A DNA stretch of 64,000 nt from Albimonas sp963816545 (lineage in GTDB: Bacteria > Pseudomonadota > Alphaproteobacteria > Rhodobacterales > Rhodobacteraceae): the NCBI GenBank assembly GCA_963816545.1, contig CAWFLE010000020.1, positions 186,001 through 250,000 on the forward strand, given 5' to 3'. This document shows positions 28,601 to 36,881 of this stretch, one piece after another. Both the position numbers and the translations under genes were made by a program. The notes beneath the pieces are model-generated. The model worked only from the letters and a program-made list of their open reading frames with translations. It ran no database searches and had not been told where the DNA came from. How positions within the stretch are numbered: the first letter of the stretch is position 1; each line of letters starts with the position of its first letter.

Positions 28601-28638
28601 CTCCTCCCGCGCTTGACCTCGAAAGGATCTCTCCGCCC

Positions 28639-29569
28639 ATGACCCGCACCGTCGTCGAGTCCAAGTCCAAGACCGTCGTGATCGGCTTCGACGAGCCCTT
28701 CTGCGTCATCGGCGAGCGGATCAACCCTACCGGCCGCAAGAAGCTCGCCGCCGAGCTGGAGGCCGGGGACTACTCCACCGTCGAGGCCGACGCGCTGGAG
28801 CAGGTGGCCTGCGGGGCCATGGTCCTCGATATCAACGCCGGCGTGGTCTACAACTCGAACCCCAACCCGAACGAGACCGAGCCCCCCCTGATGCGCTCGA
28901 TGATCGAGCTGGTTCAGGGCCTGGTGGACATCCCCCTCTGCATCGACTCGTCCGTCCCCGCCGCGCTGGAGGCCGGTCTCGCGGCCACCAACGGCCGCCC
29001 CCTCCTCAACTCCGTGACCGGCGAGGAGGAGCGGATGGAGGTCGTCCTCCCCCTCGTGAAGAAGTACAACGTCCCCGTGGTGGCGATCTCCAACGACGAC
29101 ACCGGCATCTCCGAGGATCCGGAAGTCCGCTTCGCCGTGGCGAAGAAGATCGTCCAGCGCGCCGCCGACTACGGCATCCCCGCCCATGACATCGTGGTGG
29201 ACCCGCTGGTCATGCCCATCGGCGCGATGGCGACCGCCGGCCAGCAGGTCTTCGCCCTCGTCCGCCGCCTGCGCGAGGAACTCGGGGTGAACACCACCTG
29301 CGGCGCCTCCAACGTCTCGTTCGGGCTGCCCAACCGCCACGGCATCAACGCGGCCTTCCTGCCCATGGCGATCACGGCCGGCATGACCTCCGCGATCATG
29401 AACCCCGTCCGCCCGCAGGAGATGGAGGCGATCCGCGCCGCCAACCTCCTGATGAACCATGACCCCCACGGCGCCGCCTGGATCCGCGCCAACAAGGCCC
29501 CGACCGCCGAGGGCGAGTTCCCCCGCCGGCCGGGGCGGGCGCGAGAACCGCCGCCGCCGCCGCGGCTGA
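28639..29569 (+). CDS. Methyltetrahydrofolate:corrinoid methyltransferase (one frameshift near the end)
   Basis: About 309 residues after correction. Pterin-binding (DHPS-like) barrel: FCVIGERINPTGRKKLAAEL, GAMVLDINAGVVYN, PLCIDSSVPAALEAGL, GRPLLNSVTGEEER, VVAISNDDTGI, VVDPLVMPIGAM, TTCGASNVSFGLPNRHGIN. It moves a methyl group between a corrinoid protein and tetrahydrofolate. Frame breaks near 29520 with one extra base (GAGTTCCCCC); removing it gives the basic tail GRGGRENRRRRRG and TGA at 29567-29569 instead of 55 low-complexity residues. The matching corrinoid protein and substrate methyltransferase (for example for a methylamine or betaine) are not in the window. Confidence 0.88.
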
Positions 29570-30076
29570 GCCCGCGCCGCCGCTCCCGCCCTCGGGATGC
29601 GGCGGGCGACCGCCCGTCTACGCCCGCGTCCCGGCGCCGGCCTCCCGGCCGGTGCGCAGCCCCCTTCATACCTCCCTTCCGGCCCTCGGTCCCGCGGCGG
29701 CTCCGCCGCCGGCCTCTGGCGAACGCGGCCCAATGAGGCTGGCGGATACCTCCCCGTCGCCGCCGGCCCCTGCGCCGACGACGCGGTCACGACCTGCGGC
29801 GTCATCGAACGCGCCATCCGCCCCTTGGGCTGGGAACCCGGACCGCTCCCATCTCGGCCGCGGGATCATCGCCGGCATGATCCCGCAGAAACCCGGCGCA
29901 GGGTCGGGCGGAGATCCGGGCGCCGGACGACGACAAGACCTGCGACGCCTCCATGGCGGTCGATTGCCGCGTGCTCCGCTTCCGCCGCGGTCAGGAGAGG
30001 ACGCGCGCCGAATAGTTCCCCACCTCCCGCTCGTGGAACCTTGCGCGGAGGGCCGGGCGCGCGATAGAGAAAACCT
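29570..30076. other. Gene-poor GC-rich spacer
   Basis: 507 bases without a recognisable gene. Open frames exist on both strands but encode proline/arginine-rich sequence with no family resemblance. A short stretch near 29790-29850 reads GVIERAIRPLGWEPG in one frame and could be a relic, but I cannot identify it. Confidence 0.5.
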
Positions 30077-31310
30077 ATGGTCACCTTAGCGCCCTCCGCC
30101 CCCCTGCCCGACGACCGCCGCGCGAAGCGCAACGTGGTCGTGCTCGTCGCGGCCCAGGCGATCCTCGGCTCGCAGATGCCGGTGAACTTCGTGCTCGGCG
30201 GGCTCGCGGGGCAGATGCTGACGCCGATCCCCTGCCTCGCCACGCTCCCGATTTCGCTGATCGTGCTCGGATCCATGATCGCGGCGCCCAACATCTCCCG
30301 CGTGATGGGCCGGCACGGGCGGCGCACCGGCTTCTTCATGGGGGCCGCGGGCGGGGCGCTCGGCTCGGCCATCTGCGTGACGGCGCTGTTCCTCGGGTCC
30401 TTCTGGCTGTTCCTCGTCGGCGCCTTCTGCACCGGCTTCTACATGTCCGCTCAGGCCTTCTACCGCTTCGCCGCCGCCGATTCCGCGTCCGAGACCTTCC
30501 GCCCCAAGGCCATCTCCTGGGTCATGGCGGGCGGGCTGCTCTCGGCCGTGATCGGCCCGCAGCTGGTGAAGCTCACCGCCGACGGTCTGGCCCCGATCCC
30601 CTTCGCCGGGGCCTACGCCTCGGTGATCGCGCTGAACTGCGTGGGCGCGCTGCTGTTCCTGTTCCTCGACTCGCCCAAGCCCGAGGCCGCCCATCCCGAC
30701 GCCCCCCGCGGCCGCACCACGCGCCAGCTTCTGACGCACGCCGCGCATCCTGGTGGCGATGATCTGCGCCATGGTCTCCTACGCGCTGATGAACCTGGTG
30801 ATGACCTCCACGCCGCTCGCGGTGGTGGGCTGCGGCTTCGGGCAGGCGACCGCGGCGGACGTGGTGATGGTGCATGTGCTGGCGATGTTCGCGCCCAGCT
30901 TCTTCACCGGCCATCTGATCAACCGCTTCGGGGTCGAGAAGATCATCGCCACCGGCCTCGTGATCCTCGCCGGCGCGGGTCTGGTGGGGCTCGCGGGCGT
31001 GGACCTGATGAACTTCTACGGCACGCTGTTCCTGCTCGGGCTCGGCTGGAACTTCGGCTATATCGGCGCGACCACGATGCTCGCCGGCGCCCACGCGCCC
31101 GAGGAGCGGTCCCGCGTCCAGGGCATGAACGATTTCGCGGTGTTCGGTCTGGTGACGGTGGCCTCGCTCAGCTCGGGCGGGCTGATGAACTGCTGGGGCG
31201 GGGATGCGCAGACCGGCTGGTACGCGGTGAACTGGGCGATGATCCCGTTCCTGAGCCTCGCCGGCGGCGCGCTGATCTGGTTCGCCCTGCGCCGCCCCGA
31301 AGCCGCCTGA
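30077..31310 (+). CDS. MFS transporter, YfkF/AraJ-like (one frameshift)
   Basis: About 410 residues and 12 membrane helices. First half from VVVLVAAQAILGSQMPVNFV through RVMGRHGRRTGFFMGA (loop 2-3 motif), AFYRFAAADSASETFRPKAIS and VIGPQLVKLT. One extra base near 30738 (ACG-C-ACGCCG) shifts the frame; the second half resumes as RILVAMICAMVSYALMNLVM and continues to FALRRPEAA. The family is widespread in alphaproteobacteria and its substrate is unknown. Stands alone after the methyltransferase spacer. Confidence 0.85.
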
Positions 31311-31357
31311 GGCGCCGACCAGGCCTGCGCCCGCCGCAAGTCAGGGCCGAACCTCCC

Positions 31358-31667
31358 GATCCGAAGCGGACCGCCTGCTCACGGCGGTCCTGGGCAGGAG
31401 CGCCCGGCCCACCCCATGGCGGGGTCTGGCGCCGTCCGGATCGGGATCGGGCCGCCTGCTGACCGCGAACCGCGGCCGGCCGCGCCCCGGGCAGGCGCGC
31501 CCCACCGACCGCTCGCACGCCTGCGGGGAGCCGCGGCCTCCCGCGCGCCCCGAGGCGGGGCCGGAGGCCCTCCCGACCCGAAGAGGACCGTCCGCCCACG
31601 GACCCCTGGCCAGGCGCGCCCCGCCCGCCCGGTCCAGCGCTCTCCGGATCCGAACCTGACCGCCTGC
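31358..31667. repeat. Four imperfect copies of a ~21-bp motif
   Basis: Copies begin at about 31358, 31440, 31575 and 31647. Copies 1 and 4 share GATCCGAA and GACCGCCTGC; copy 3 reads GACCCGAAGAGGACCGTCCGC; copy 2 is the most divergent. Irregular spacing (roughly 70-135 bp) argues against a CRISPR array or simple tandem repeat. All are in the same orientation. Confidence 0.5.
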
Positions 31668-31867
31668 CGGCGTCGGCCCGTGGCCGGCCGCCCTGCCCGC
31701 CGCTCGCCTGCGGGGGAGGGTCGGGGCGGGCGCTCGCCCTCTCCCACGCCCCCTGCTGCGCCGCCCGCAGGACGCCGGCAAGCGAAAGGCGCGAGCTCCC
31801 ACCCGCGCCTTTCCCAAACCTTTCGCAATTTCCACCTGAGGTTGCTTAACTCAACCTCCGGCTGAAT

Positions 31868-31882
31868 GTTTCGCCGCGAAAC
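31868..31882. repeat. GTTTCGC-C-GCGAAAC palindrome
   Basis: 15-bp palindrome 31 bases past the bamE stop. One of five such sites in this window (see also 36693, 37989, 38023, 53308). Confidence 0.8.
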
Positions 31883-31912
31883 TCGGACCGCGTCCGTCAG
31901 GCGCCCCCGCCC

Positions 31913-32380
31913 TCACTCCGTCTGCAGGTCGTTCAGCGCGCCGCCCACGTTGGTGAGGTTGCCGAAGACCTGCTGCAGGATGGTCAGCTCCCGCCCGTAG
32001 GTCGGCGTCGTGCGGGTCACCAGGTTGATGATCCGCCCGTCCTCCAGCCCATAGGTGTTCACGTCCCGCACCACGCCCGCGTCGTCGTAGCTAACCGCCA
32101 CCACGCGGCGGTCCACCACCTCGGGCGGGTTGTAGGCCCAGGTCTCCGTCTTGGAGGCGACGTAGTACCAGGTGTCGTCCCGGATCACCCCGCCGGTGGA
32201 GGGACGGCCGATCTTCTGGGTGACCGTCGCCACGCTGTCCACGCCGGCCTGGATCTGGGCCACCGCTTCGGGCGGCGGGGCGTAGCCGTGCGTGCGCGGG
32301 ATCGGTTCGCAACTCGCCAGCGCCGCCGCCGCGATGCCGGCCGCCGCCGCCGTCAGACCCAACCGCGTCCTGCGCCTCAT
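31913..32380 (-). CDS. bamE: Outer membrane assembly lipoprotein BamE (SmpA/OmlA)
   Basis: 155 residues. Signal peptide with lipobox LASC at Cys24, followed by the SmpA/OmlA fold: VATVTQKIGRPSTGGVIRDDTWYYV and the KTETWAYNPPEVVDRRVVAVSYDDAG strand pair. As part of the BAM complex it helps fold outer-membrane beta-barrels. Divergent from yceD, as commonly seen in Rhodobacterales. ATG at 32380 chosen over 32395 because the n-region RRRTR begins there. Confidence 0.9.
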   Translation of the reverse strand: MRRRTRLGLTAAAAGIAAAALASCEPIPRTHGYAPPPEAVAQIQAGVDSVATVTQKIGRPSTGGVIRDDTWYYVASKTETWAYNPPEVVDRRVVAVSYDDAGVVRDVNTYGLEDGRIINLVTRTTPTYGRELTILQQVFGNLTNVGGALNDLQTE

Positions 32381-32567
32381 GCCCGCGCCTCCCAAGCCGA
32401 AGTCCGGCGCCGCGTCCGCCTCCGTCAGGAGAGGCGTTTCGTCCCGGTCGCCGCTTGCAGGCCTTGCCTAGCGCGCGCACATTCCCAGTTCAAGCGGCCC
32501 GGGCCGCGGCCCGCCCGTCCCCCTTCGGACGGACGCGGCTGCGCCCGACGAGCGAAGGAGAGAGCCC

Positions 32568-33107
32568 ATGAGACGTCCAACCGGCGCCCCCGCCCCCGAA
32601 TTCTCCCGCTCCGTCCGCATCCGGGACCTCGAAAAGACCGGCAGGACCGTCTCCGAGAAGGCGACCGAATCCGAGCGCGCAGCCCTCGCCCGCCGCTACG
32701 GGGTGAAGGACGTGCCCCGCTTCTCCCTCCAGGCGACGCTGAAGCCCGAGGGCGACGGCTGGCGCGTGGAAGGCGCAGCCAAGGCCCGCGTGGTCCAGGA
32801 ATGCGTCGTGACGTTGGAGGACGTGACCCAGGAGATCGAGGAGCCCTTCTCCCGCCTCTTCCTCCCCGACGCGCCCGAGCCCGGCGTCGCGGACCTCGAC
32901 CCCGACGAGGCCGAGGATCCGCCCGAGCCCCTGCCCGACCGTCTCGACCCCGCCGAGATGGCGGCCGAGGCCGTGGCTCTGGCCATCGACCCCTACCCCC
33001 GCAAGCCCGGCGCCTCGCTGGACCTGCCGCAGGACGACGCGGACGAGCGCCGCCCCTTCGCCGCCCTCGAAGCCCTGCGCGAGAGGATGTCCCGCGACGG
33101 CGGCTGA
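32568..33107 (+). CDS. yceD: YceD family (DUF177) protein
   Basis: 179 residues. Conserved parts: FSRSVRIRDLEKTG, RFSLQATLKPEG, ARVVQECVVTLEDVTQEIEEPFSRLFLP, and an acidic middle ending AEAVALAIDPYPRKPGA. The family is implicated in 23S rRNA accumulation and regularly precedes rpmF, as here. The two Cys of the plant-type metal motif are reduced to one (VVQECVVTLE). Confidence 0.85.
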   Translation: MRRPTGAPAPEFSRSVRIRDLEKTGRTVSEKATESERAALARRYGVKDVPRFSLQATLKPEGDGWRVEGAAKARVVQECVVTLEDVTQEIEEPFSRLFLPDAPEPGVADLDPDEAEDPPEPLPDRLDPAEMAAEAVALAIDPYPRKPGASLDLPQDDADERRPFAALEALRERMSRDGG

Positions 33108-33123
33108 CCCCCGGAAACCGCCC

Positions 33124-33151
33124 TTGCGCTCCCATGACTTTCGCGTATGTT
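33124..33151 (+). promoter_or_regulatory. Candidate promoter of rpmF-plsX-fabH
   Basis: -35 TTGCGC (33124-33129), 16-base spacer, -10 TATGTT (33146-33151), about 130 bases before the rpmF ATG. Confidence 0.45.
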
Positions 33152-33283
33152 CGCCGCTCGTTTTTCAAGCGGAGTCGGAACGTGACCGAACCCCCGCGCC
33201 CGCGGTTCGCGGGGCGGATCGGCCCCGTCCCGGCCCCCTTTCGCGCGGCGAGCGGAAGCCGCCAGAGACCCGGAGGCTAGACC

Positions 33284-33487
33284 ATGGCGGTCCCCCAGAA
33301 CCGAAAGACCTCGTCCAAGCGCAATATGCGCCGGTCGCACGACGCCCTCTCGGCCTCGTCCTACGCCGAGTGCCCGAACTGCGGCGAGCTGCGCCGCCCG
33401 CACCACGTCTGCGGCTCCTGCGGCCACTACTCGGGCCGCGAGGTCGTGAACATGGCCGAGGAAACGGACCTCGACGACGAGTCCTGA
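33284..33487 (+). CDS. rpmF: 50S ribosomal protein L32
   Basis: 67 residues: MAVPQNRKTSSKRNMRRSHD, then a zinc ribbon with CPNC and CGSC pairs (ECPNCGELRRPHHVCGSCG). Full length with an acidic tail. Ribosome site GGAGG ten bases before the ATG. Confidence 0.98.
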   Translation: MAVPQNRKTSSKRNMRRSHDALSASSYAECPNCGELRRPHHVCGSCGHYSGREVVNMAEETDLDDES

Positions 33488-33596
33488 TCCCGGCCCCGGA
33501 GGCCGCGCGCCGTCCGGGCGCGCGCCTGCCGGGGAACTGAGGCCGCTCCCGGGCCGTTGGCTTCAGGCGGCCCCGATCGCACAGATCGAATCCGAG

Positions 33597-34736
33597 ATGT
33601 CAGAGACTCGACCCACACCCTTCCCCACCCCGTCGCCCGACCGCGACGTGAAGTTACCGCGCAAGTCCGGCGTGATCTCGGTCGACGCCATGGGCGGCGA
33701 CCGCGGCCCCGGCGCCGTGATCGGCGGCATGGCGATCTCGGCCAAGAAGAACCCCGACATCAGCTTCATCGTCCACGGGGACGAGGAGCAGCTCCAGCGC
33801 CTCATGCGCCGCCGCCCCGCGCTGGCGGAGCGCACCACCATCCGCCACGCGCCGGACACGGTCCCCATGGGCGCCAAGCCCTCCCGCATCATGCGCCACG
33901 CCCGCGGCACCTCAATGATGAGCGCGGTGGAGGCGGTGAAGTCCGGCGAGGCCGCCGTTGCCGTCTCCTGCGGCAACACCGGCGCGCTGATGGCCGTCGC
34001 CATGCTGGCGCTGCGCCGCGCGCCCGGCGTGGACCGCCCGGCCATCGCCGTCTTCTGGCCCTCCCGCGGGCCGGCGGGGCACAACATCGTCCTCGACGTG
34101 GGCGCCGACATCCGGGCCGAGCCCAAGAACCTGCTCCAGTACGCGATCATGGGCGCCGAATATGCCCGCCTCGGCCTCAAGCTGCCCCGCCCCCGCGTGG
34201 GCCTGCTGAACGTGGGCTCGGAGGAGAGCAAGGGCGGCGACGACATCCACGGCGCCCACGCCCTGATCGCCGCCGCCGCCCCGGCCGCCGAATTCGACTA
34301 TGTCGGCTACGTGGAAGGCGGGGACATCCTGTCGGACCGGGTGGAGGTCATCGTCACCGACGGCTTCACCGGCAACATCGCGCTCAAGACCGCCGAAGGC
34401 ACCGCCAAGCTGATTTCGGACAGCCTCAAGGAGGCGTTCAAGCACACCTGGCTGTCGCGCCTCGGGGCGCTGGCCGCCTGGACCTCCTTGCGCAGGCTCT
34501 CCAAGCGCATAGATCCCAGGCACGTCAACGGGGGCGTGTTCCTCGGGCTCAACGGGTCGGTGGTGAAATCCCACGGCTCCGCGGACGCCACGGGGGTCGC
34601 CTCGGCCATCAAGCTCGCCGCCACCATGGGCCTGTCGGGCTTCCACAACCGCGTGGCGCAGCAGGTTGCAAACGCCCTCCCCGGCCACCACGCTCCGGCC
34701 GGAGATTCGCAAAGGACCGGAAAGACCATCGGATGA
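33597..34736 (+). CDS. plsX: Phosphate acyltransferase PlsX
   Basis: 379 residues; makes acyl-phosphate from acyl-ACP for phospholipid synthesis. Signatures: ISVDAMGGDRGPGAVIGG, SCGNTGALMAVAM, IAVFWPSRGP, LLNVGSEESKGGD, VIVTDGFTGNIALKTAEG, VNGGVFLGLNGSVVKSHGSAD. N-terminal 20-residue proline-rich extension. Its stop overlaps the fabH start (ATGA), giving translational coupling. Confidence 0.96.
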   Translation: MSETRPTPFPTPSPDRDVKLPRKSGVISVDAMGGDRGPGAVIGGMAISAKKNPDISFIVHGDEEQLQRLMRRRPALAERTTIRHAPDTVPMGAKPSRIMRHARGTSMMSAVEAVKSGEAAVAVSCGNTGALMAVAMLALRRAPGVDRPAIAVFWPSRGPAGHNIVLDVGADIRAEPKNLLQYAIMGAEYARLGLKLPRPRVGLLNVGSEESKGGDDIHGAHALIAAAAPAAEFDYVGYVEGGDILSDRVEVIVTDGFTGNIALKTAEGTAKLISDSLKEAFKHTWLSRLGALAAWTSLRRLSKRIDPRHVNGGVFLGLNGSVVKSHGSADATGVASAIKLAATMGLSGFHNRVAQQVANALPGHHAPAGDSQRTGKTIG

Positions 34737-35710
34737 CCGTCACGCGCGCCGTTCCCCTTGGCTGCGGCCACCATCTGCCGGAACGGGTCGTGGAGAATGC
34801 GGAATTCGCCGCCAGCCTCGACACCTCGGACGAATGGATCCGCAGCCGCTCGGGGATCGAACGGCGGCATTTCGCGGCGAAAGGGGAGCGGACCTCGGAC
34901 CTCGCCATTCCCGCCGCGCGCAACGCGCTCGCCGCCGCGGGGCTGGAGGCGTCGGACCTCGACGCTATCGTGCTCGCGACCGCGACCCCCGACCAGACCT
35001 TCCCCGCCACGGCCGCCCGCGTGCAGAACGCCATCGGCATGCGCGGCGGCTTCGCCTACGACATCCAAGCGGTGTGCGCGGGTTTCATCTACGCGGTCTC
35101 CCAGGCCAACATGATGATCCTGACCGGCCAGGCGAAGACGGTCATGGTCATCGGCGCCGAGACCTTCTCCCGCATCCTCGACTGGTCGGACCGCTCCACC
35201 TGCGTCCTCTTCGGAGACGGCGCCGGCGCCCTGATCCTGACCGCGCAGGAGGGCGAGGGGACGCTCAAGGACCGCGGCGTGATGGCGGTGAAGCTCCATT
35301 CCGACGGCGCGCATCATGACCTGCTCTATGTGGACGGGGGCCCGTCCTCCACCGGCAATGCCGGCTGCGTGCGGATGCAGGGCCAGCGCGTCTTCCAGCA
35401 CGCTGTGAACAAACTCGCGGAAGTGGCTCACGAAGCTATGGATTCCGTCGGCGCCACCGCCGAGGATATCGACTGGATGGTCCCCCATCAGGCCAATTCC
35501 CGGATCATCGAATCGACCGCGCGCAAGACCGGCCTGCCGATGTCGAAGGTGGTGATGACCGTGCAGAATCACGGCAACACCTCCGCGGCCTCGATCCCGC
35601 TGGCGCTGTCGGAATCGGTGGCCTCGGGCCGCATCAAGCCCGGCGACCTGCTGCTGATGGAGGCGATCGGCGGCGGTCTCGCCTGGGGCGCCGCGCTGAT
35701 GCGGTGGTGA
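34733..35710 (+). CDS. fabH: 3-oxoacyl-ACP synthase III FabH
   Basis: 325 residues. Condenses acetyl-CoA with malonyl-ACP to start fatty acid synthesis. Catalytic triad visible: Cys115 in IQAVCAGFIY, His252 in WMVPHQANSRII and Asn282 in VQNHGNTSAASIPL. Follows plsX with a four-base overlap. Confidence 0.97.
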   Translation: MTVTRAVPLGCGHHLPERVVENAEFAASLDTSDEWIRSRSGIERRHFAAKGERTSDLAIPAARNALAAAGLEASDLDAIVLATATPDQTFPATAARVQNAIGMRGGFAYDIQAVCAGFIYAVSQANMMILTGQAKTVMVIGAETFSRILDWSDRSTCVLFGDGAGALILTAQEGEGTLKDRGVMAVKLHSDGAHHDLLYVDGGPSSTGNAGCVRMQGQRVFQHAVNKLAEVAHEAMDSVGATAEDIDWMVPHQANSRIIESTARKTGLPMSKVVMTVQNHGNTSAASIPLALSESVASGRIKPGDLLLMEAIGGGLAWGAALMRW

Positions 35711-35750
35711 CAGGCCCTCAGGACCTCCCTTCGCCCCTGCCGCCAAGTCG

Positions 35751-35785
35751 TTGACATTGACTCTGAAATCCAACGCGGCCTAGGC
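35751..35785 (+). promoter_or_regulatory. Candidate ihfA promoter
   Basis: Overlapping -35 hexamers TTGACA (35751-35756) and TTGACT (35757-35762); the second is 17 bases before CTAGGC (35780-35785). About 60 bases before the ihfA ATG. The -10 is poor. Confidence 0.35.
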
Positions 35786-35842
35786 TTTCACGCCGCCGCG
35801 ACTTGGCCGGTCACCAATTTCATCCGGCGGGGGAGGCCGCGC

Positions 35843-36158
35843 ATGGCGAACAAGACGCATACTCGTCTCGATCTGACCGAGGCCGTTTACCGGGAGGTCG
35901 GCCTCAGCCGCAACGAATTCCGCGGAGCTGGTCGAGAGCATCCTCGCCCATGTCTCGGAGGCCCTCGTGAAGGGCGAGACGGTGAAGATCTCCTCCTTCG
36001 GCACCTTTCAGGTGCGCCAGAAGGGCGCCCGCATGGGCCGCAATCCCAAGACCGGCGAGGAGGTTCCGATCGACCCGCGCCGCGTGCTGGTGTTCCGGCC
36101 CTCCCACATCCTGAAGGACAAGATCAACGCGAGCCTGAGCCCGAAGGCCACCGCCTGA
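35843..36158 (+). CDS. ihfA: Integration host factor alpha subunit (one frameshift)
   Basis: DNA-bending nucleoid protein subunit. N terminus TLDLTEAVYREVGLSRNE-like (RLDLTEAVYREVGLSRNE), then a shift near 35925 where one extra T (GAATTCC for GAATCC) breaks the expected NESAELVESILAHVSEAL. The rest is standard: GETVKISSFGTFQVRQKGAR, MGRNPKTGEEVPIDPRRVLV and FRPSHILKDKIN. Corrected length 104 residues, normal. Essential-type gene in a conserved order, so the shift is most likely a sequencing error. Confidence 0.93.
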
Positions 36159-36201
36159 TCCGGGCCGCCGGCCCCGTCCCCAGACCAGCGAGCCGAGGTT
36201 C

Positions 36202-36684
36202 ATGGACAAGTCCCCGAACGCCTTCCGCACCATTTCCGAGGTGTCGGAGACGCTGGACGTGCCCGCGCACGTGCTGCGGTTCTGGGAATCGAAGTTCTCG
36301 GCGATCAAGCCGATCAAGCGGGGCGGCGGCCGGCGCTATTACCGTCCCGAGGATGTGACGCTCCTCTTCGGGATCCGGGAGCTCCTCTACGAGGACGGCC
36401 TCACCATCAAGGGCGTGCAGAAGATCTTCCGGGAGCGCGGCCAGCGCCACGTCCTCTCCCGGGGGGCCGAGGCGACGGGCGACGCCCTGCCCGAGGCGGC
36501 GGAGGAGGCCTCGGAGTTCGAGCAGAATCTCAACGTCGCCCCTGAAGCCGCTGACGAATCTTCCGAAGTCCCGGAAGACGAGCCCGCCGCAGCCCCGGAC
36601 GCCGAGCGCGTCCAGAGCGTGATCGAGAAGCTGGAGGCCCTGCGCGCGCGCCTTCGCGCGGACCCTCCGGCCGGCGGACGCTGA
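36202..36684 (+). CDS. MerR family transcriptional regulator
   Basis: 160 residues. Helix-turn-helix plus wing: FRTISEVSETLDVPAHVLRFWESKF, IKPIKRGGGRRYYRPEDVTLLFGI, ELLYEDGLTIKGVQKIFRE. Acidic, low-complexity second half with a short C-terminal helix. No metal-binding cysteines, so not a classic metal sensor. Always found after ihfA in this alphaproteobacterial order; target genes unknown. Confidence 0.9.
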   Translation: MDKSPNAFRTISEVSETLDVPAHVLRFWESKFSAIKPIKRGGGRRYYRPEDVTLLFGIRELLYEDGLTIKGVQKIFRERGQRHVLSRGAEATGDALPEAAEEASEFEQNLNVAPEAADESSEVPEDEPAAAPDAERVQSVIEKLEALRARLRADPPAGGR

Positions 36685-36692
36685 AGCTCGGC

Positions 36693-36707
36693 GTTTCGCG
36701 GCGAAAC
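36693..36707. repeat. GTTTCGC-G-GCGAAAC palindrome
   Basis: 15-bp core (19 bp with flanking GC pairs, 36691-36709), nine bases after the merR stop and just before the tRNA-Pro promoter. Confidence 0.8.
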
Positions 36708-36711
36708 GCCC

Positions 36712-36740
36712 TTGTCACGCCGGTCCGGCCCGGCTAAACC
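36712..36740 (+). promoter_or_regulatory. Promoter of tRNA-Pro
   Basis: -35 TTGTCA (36712-36717), 17-base spacer, -10 TAAACC (36735-36740), 11 bases before the mature tRNA 5' end. Confidence 0.6.
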
Positions 36741-36751
36741 GCCCCCCGTAA

Positions 36752-36828
36752 CGGGCTATAGCGCAGTCTGGTAGCGCGTCCGTCTGGGGGACGGGAGGTC
36801 GTAGGTTCAAATCCTGCTAGCCCGACCA
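36752..36828 (+). tRNA. tRNA-Pro (anticodon GGG)
   Basis: 77 bases including an encoded CCA. Acceptor arms CGGGCTA and TAGCCCG pair fully; D-arm GCGC..GCGC; anticodon stem with loop CTGGGGG, anticodon GGG at 36786-36788; T-arm GTAGG-TTCAAAT-CCTGC. Reads CCC and CCU proline codons. Confidence 0.96.
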
Positions 36829-36831
36829 ATC

Positions 36832-36859
36832 GAGCGCCAGCCGGCAACGGCTGGCGCTC
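36832..36859 (+). terminator. Terminator hairpin after tRNA-Pro
   Basis: Perfect 12-bp stem (36832-36843 with 36848-36859) capped by a GCAA tetraloop, four bases after the tRNA CCA. The dCTP deaminase ATG is 22 bases further on, so some read-through is possible. Confidence 0.7.
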
Positions 36860-36881
36860 TCCGCATGAGGGGGAGGGTTCG

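Larger units (their letters stand above)
31311..31912. other. Gene-free spacer with dispersed short repeats
   Basis: About 600 bases without a supported gene. It contains four imperfect copies of a roughly 21-bp GATCCGAA-x-GACCGCCTGC motif (31358-31667, listed separately), a GC hairpin-rich middle, and near the right end an AT-richer stretch and a GTTTCGC/GCGAAAC palindrome. Confidence 0.6.

Noticed and set aside
29570..29736. C-terminal extension of the corrinoid methyltransferase
   Set aside because: Proline/arginine-rich tail from a one-base frameshift; the correct frame ends in TGA at 29569 after a basic tail.
31358..31667. CRISPR array
   Set aside because: Only four imperfect repeats, irregular spacing, GC-rich unmatched spacers and no cas genes anywhere in the window.
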